A DNA stretch of 11,539 bases. Origin: Biscogniauxia marginata. Taxonomy: Eukaryota > Ascomycota > Sordariomycetes > Xylariales > Xylariaceae. Below, one piece after another: positions 8,288-11,539 of the stretch. Position 1 is the stretch's first letter. Every line of letters begins with the position of its first letter. The DNA is taken from contig MU404281.1 of assembly GCA_022695795.1 (NCBI GenBank), positions 1 through 11,539 of the forward strand. Reading direction: 5' to 3'. Under the pieces are notes generated by a model. That model was not told the origin of the DNA, did not search any database, and was given only the letters and a program-made list of their open reading frames with translations. The position numbers were made by a program, and so were the translations under genes.

Positions 8288-9220
8288 TCATTCCATGCCC
8301 TCCATATCCTCATCGCCAATATCGTCGCCGAGCAGCTCGTCCAAGCCACCGCCCTCATCCCCACCCTCACCGGCGCCGTCCTTGTTCTTCTGTGCGGCAG
8401 ACGACTCCAGCCCCTCCATCGTATCGGCACCTCCGCCATCCTCGTCCTCGTCCTCGTCGCTATCGGCGCCGTCCTCGGCCCACTGGTCGCGCAGCCCCCA
8501 TCCCACGCCGCTGAGCACGAAGCGCTCGTTCGGCAGCCGGACGCCCCACTCGTTCGCGAGGACCCGAGGCAGCGCGATCTTGTTCCGCTCGCGCGCGAGC
8601 TCCTGCAGCCAGTCCTTACTCGTGCCACCTCCGCCACCGCCCCCGCCAGCTCCCCCCATGCCGCCGCCGATGCCGCCGCGGAACTGGTACGCCTGCCGGC
8701 TCGCGATGGCGAGGTTCACGGCGTTGGTGGTCACGACGGCGTCGCTGTTGCCGGGGGCCGTGGGGGCCGCGCCGCTCGACGCGCTCGGCCTCGCCCCCGC
8801 CTGCGTCGTGTACGGGTCCGTCGACAGGTGCAGCGCGTCGCTCAGCACGCTCGACGTGTGCCGGTACGCGAAGTCCAGCAGCAGCAGCGGCACCCGGCTG
8901 TCGAACGACGTCACGCCCTGCGACGTCAGGAGCAGCTCGATCGTGCGCGCGTCGCGCGGGCGCGGCGCGTGGGCCGCCGTCGCCGGCGTGGCTGGCGAGG
9001 GGGGCACCGCTGCTGAGGCCCCGGGCGCCGCGGCGGCTGGGGCTGCGGCGTTCGCTGTCGCTGTCGAGGGTGCGGCGCCGCCGCCGGTCGTTGATTGTGT
9101 GTTTGGTATTGTTGCTGAGCCGCTCGTCGTCGTGTTTTGGGTCGGTTGTGAGGCTGGTTGTGATGGGCCTGCCGGGGACGAAGGAGGAACCCCGTTGGAC
9201 TGAAGGTTTGAAGTCGCCAT
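8288..9220 (-). CDS. TAF9: Transcription initiation factor TFIID subunit 9 (TAF9)
   Basis: TAF9 is a histone-fold protein shared by TFIID and SAGA, where it pairs with TAF6 in RNA polymerase II initiation and chromatin regulation. The model is one exon of 310 aa starting [10 protein letters not shown]. Residues 1-86 are a low-complexity Ala/Pro/Ser/Thr/Gln leader. The histone fold begins at [17 protein letters not shown] (about 87-103) and continues through [20 protein letters not shown] (106-125) and [18 protein letters not shown] (163-180). An Ala/Pro/Ser-rich insertion (about 138-161) separates the second and third helices. A Gly-rich linker (182-199) precedes the conserved C-terminal region, [15 protein letters not shown] to [10 protein letters not shown] (204-243). 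An acidic tail follows. ATG at 9220 is the first in-frame ATG, since the open frame upstream begins only at GTG, and it has G at -3. The gene is far richer in G+C than the lipin gene. Fungal TAF9 proteins are commonly extended like this. Confidence 0.92.
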   Translation of the reverse strand: MATSNLQSNGVPPSSPAGPSQPASQPTQNTTTSGSATIPNTQSTTGGGAAPSTATANAAAPAAAAPGASAAVPPSPATPATAAHAPRPRDARTIELLLTSQGVTSFDSRVPLLLLDFAYRHTSSVLSDALHLSTDPYTTQAGARPSASSGAAPTAPGNSDAVVTTNAVNLAIASRQAYQFRGGIGGGMGGAGGGGGGGGTSKDWLQELARERNKIALPRVLANEWGVRLPNERFVLSGVGWGLRDQWAEDGADSDEDEDEDGGGADTMEGLESSAAQKNKDGAGEGGDEGGGLDELLGDDIGDEDMEGME

Positions 9221-9788
9221 CGCCGCCGTCGCCGTCGCGTTTAGTGGTAGGGAGAGGAATGAGGTTCGTGAGAGTTCGTCGGGGTCGAGGAAAAATAGAC
9301 GGAACGACCCAAATGGCCAAGAACTAGAACCAAACAAGAGACAGCGGTCGTGTTCGGTCACTATTCCTCCATCGAGATCGGAGTAGGGATGATATGCGCA
9401 GGGCGATCCTCGGTGGAAATTTAAAAGAGGCCTTCACCCGAAGACCGAGAAGTTGTTGATGCTCCACGGTGTTTCTGGTACGACAAAGCGAGTGAGGCGT
9501 GTAAGTGTGTTGGCGTTGAATTGGCAAAGCTTCAGCCGCCGTGCAGCTGCATCATCAGGGGAGGTACAAGCTGCTGTAGGTACCGTAGGTACCCGTTGGT
9601 CCGTGCCTTATTTAAGACTAATAACTAGGGCTTAATTGGTGAATAGTGTGATGTAGTGGATGAAGAAACCAAAAGAAAACGAACGTGGGTTGTAATTATG
9701 ATAGAGAGCGAATGTCAAGCTAGCTATCGAAAATTTGCATTTAAACCCTGGGTGCATTAACCACCTCACAAGTGCTATAACCAGGGAT
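9221..9788 (-). promoter_or_regulatory. Upstream region of TAF9
   Basis: About 570 bp between the TAF9 start codon and the right RIP block, so promoter and 5' UTR must largely lie here unless transcription begins inside AT-rich DNA. Read on the minus strand, the 150 bp before the ATG are C/T-rich, as usual for fungal leaders. CTTAAATAAGG at about 9606-9616 is a TATA-like candidate but lies some 390 bp upstream. GTAGGTACCGTAGGTACC occurs at about 9575-9592. No gene was recognised. Confidence 0.4.
9361..9372 (-). promoter_or_regulatory. Minimal upstream ORF in the TAF9 leader
   Basis: On the minus strand ATG GAG GAA TAG, directly followed by TGA, lies about 140 nt upstream of the TAF9 start. 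No other ATG occurs on that strand between it and 9220. If it lies within the transcript it would be a three-codon uORF. Whether the mRNA starts upstream of it cannot be seen. Confidence 0.35.
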
Positions 9789-9939
9789 AATATTATAACT
9801 TTTTCTCGTTTATATATAAACTACATTAAAAATTAATAATTATAATAATAAATAAAGTTTGAATTTATTTAAACTTTAAAAATAAATTATTAACATTATT
9901 TAAATAAAATTAATATAAAAAAACTATTTAAATTAATAA

Positions 9940-9968
9940 TTTAAAATGTTATTTAAATATATAAAGTT
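9940..9968 (+). repeat. 29-bp direct repeat, copy 1
   Basis: Identical over 29 bp to 10341-10369 (core ATGTTATTTAAATATATAAA). Similarity extends upstream to about 9922 with a few substitutions. The copies are 401 bp apart. Confidence 0.8.
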
Positions 9969-10340
9969 AATATATTAAGTTTTATTATATAATTAAACTT
10001 TTTATAACATTATATTATATATTAATAAATAATAATATTTATAACGTTTTTATTATAAAAACTTTTATTAATTAAAGTATTTATTAAAATTATAAAGGTT
10101 ATTAACCTTATTTAACCACGTTTATTACGTTATTTTTTTAAAACTTAATATATTAAATAGGAATTAAACTTAATATTTTTAATGGATATATAATATTTTC
10201 GTTGTTAAACTCGATATATAACCGTTATATTACTAGTATATTTAATAAACTTAATAATTAAAGCCCTTTTTAACCGTTAAATAATACGAAATGCTATTAT
10301 TTTAATACGAAAAAAATAGAAGGACTATTTTAATTAATAG

Positions 10341-10369
10341 TTTAAAATGTTATTTAAATATATAAAGTT
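10341..10369 (+). repeat. 29-bp direct repeat, copy 2
   Basis: Second copy of the repeat at 9940-9968. Here it abuts the right copy of the inverted flanking repeat, so it may be the edge of that element. Confidence 0.8.
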
Positions 10370-10522
10370 TATATAACGTACTATATAAACGAGTAAACAA
10401 AATAAGCTCGCGGACGAAATTTCATAATTATTATACTTTTAACTATTAAAAATCATTTGCGCCGCATCGAAATTAATTAATAATAATTATTATTTGAATC
10501 GTTTTATTTAGCTTTATATTTT

Positions 10523-10562
10523 AAAAACCGAATACCTTTTTTATATTAAATATTCGGTTTTT
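10523..10562. repeat. Perfect 12-bp hairpin inside the right repeat copy
   Basis: AAAAACCGAATA at 10523-10534 pairs exactly with TATTCGGTTTTT at 10551-10562 around a 16-nt loop. In the left copy (about 585-625) one arm has changed to AAAACTAAATA, so the stem is broken there by C-to-T and G-to-A changes. Confidence 0.75.
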
Positions 10563-11539
10563 TAAAGCGTAATTTATATTACTTAGTTTATTATATTTTC
10601 CAAGTTAAAACCCCTTAAAATTAAAATAAATAATAAATACTTTTTTATTTATTATATAAATACGCGTATTATTATTAAATTAGTTATATATATTATATCG
10701 TTTTTATTTAATTATTACTTTTTTTCGAGGCCCCCTTTTTTTATTATTAATTATAATATTATTTTTCTTAATTTATAAAGCTATTTCTTTTTTTATATTA
10801 AATAATTCTCTTATTTATAATTTTTATTTTTATTTTTATGTTACTTATTAAAAATGTAATTTATCTCTTAAAAACGAGTAGTTTTATTTTATATATTAAT
10901 ATTAAAATAGTTTTTATAAGTTAATTATAAATATTTATAATATTTATAAAAAAAACTTTTTTAATGTTTTTTAACTTTATTTATAATATAATTAAATTAT
11001 AAAAACACTTTATAAGTTATTATAAATATTTTAACTTTTTAAAATACTTAATTTATATAAAGGTTAAAAAATATATATATACGTTTTTTATATAAAAAGT
11101 AATATAATAATAACTTTTTTAAATTTAAAAAAATTAATTTAATTACGCGAAATTTAACTTATATATTTAAAATAATTATTATAATAACAAAAACTTTTAT
11201 AAAATTAATTAAAAAGTCTTTTTTTATAATATAAATATAATAACAGTTTATTAAATCTTATAAATAATTATTATATATTTATTTTAAGATATTAAAATAT
11301 ATAAAATTAAGAAGTTAAAACTTATATAACGAATAACTAAATATATAAAGTATAACGATATTTTTTTATAATAATAATCTTTAAAGTTAATAAAATAATA
11401 ACTTTTATAATTATTTAAAATTAAAAAACATATAATTTTTTTCGTTTTTTTTCGTGTATTTATAAAAATGCTTTATAAAGTTTATATTAAGCTTATTTAT
11501 AATTTAATTATTATTTAATATTATAATTTTACTTTTTAA

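Larger units (their letters stand above)
10330..10582 (-). repeat. Right copy of inverted flanking repeat
   Basis: Reverse complement of the sequence at 566-815, matched best over 10374-10582. This copy keeps more G/C than the left one: GCGCCGCATCGAAATT here corresponds to the more mutated TAACGTAAATG side in the left copy. It is therefore closer to the ancestral element. Similarity stops near 10582, matching 566 on the left, which suggests an element end or fragment edge. Confidence 0.8.
9789..11539. repeat. RIP-degraded AT-rich repeat block (right)
   Basis: Composition changes abruptly after CCAGGGATAA near 9790 to nearly pure A/T, with few CpA and persistent CpG, as in the left block. No coding frame is present. 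Recognisable substructure includes a 29-bp direct repeat, the right copy of the inverted flanking repeat with a perfect 12-bp hairpin, and an ATTTTT tract at about 10818-10838. The remaining sequence from about 10590 to the end is unresolved decayed repeat. A short GC-richer island, GAGGCCCCC, survives at about 10728. Confidence 0.88.

Noticed and set aside
8274..9203. 309-codon open frame on the + strand opposite TAF9
   Set aside because: It is a Ser/Pro/Ala low-complexity shadow made open by the high GC content of TAF9. The minus-strand frame carries the conserved TAF9 domains and this one has none.
9221..9361. 47-residue N-terminal extension of TAF9
   Set aside because: The frame is open but begins at GTG and contains no ATG. 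The first in-frame ATG is 9220, in good context.
9789..11539. Telomere or subtelomere end
   Set aside because: No TTAGGG/CCCTAA arrays are present at either end of the window.
1..11539. CRISPR array, tRNA or rRNA genes
   Set aside because: No regularly spaced repeats, no recognisable tRNA arm and loop consensus and no rRNA-like sequence were found by eye on either strand.

Overview
This is nuclear DNA of a filamentous ascomycete (Pezizomycotina, most likely a sordariomycete; I cannot name a genus). Three things point there. The two recognisable proteins are eukaryotic housekeeping factors of fungal type. The one intron that can be placed is short (about 55-70 bp). Both ends of the window are extremely AT-rich repeat DNA that carries the mark of RIP (repeat-induced point mutation): CpA is almost absent while CpG is kept. 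A hand count of positions 1-780 gives 3 CpA and 37 CpG.

Layout: 1-2876 is a RIP-degraded, gene-free repeat block. Within it are two related palindromic (terminal-inverted-repeat) relics and one arm of a longer inverted repeat. Then comes a gene island of ordinary composition, 2877-9788, with abrupt edges. It holds about 2 kb of upstream DNA with no confident gene, a two-exon lipin-type phosphatidate phosphatase (Pah1/Smp2/Ned1 family, + strand, 4897-7279), a 1-kb convergent intergenic region, and the TFIID/SAGA subunit TAF9 (- strand, 8288-9220) with a short upstream region. From about 9789 to the end is a second RIP-degraded block. It carries an inverted copy of a repeat also found in the left block.

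The two genes converge tail to tail and share no pathway. One makes diacylglycerol from phosphatidate at the nuclear/ER membrane; the other is a histone-fold component of the RNA polymerase II machinery. Both reading frames look intact. No selfish element, cluster or defence system is visible inside the island. The more interesting content is in the flanks: two housekeeping genes lie between RIP-mutated blocks that share a repeat in opposite orientation, whose two copies differ mostly by transitions in the best-conserved segments. I see no convincing sign of a previously undescribed biological system here.
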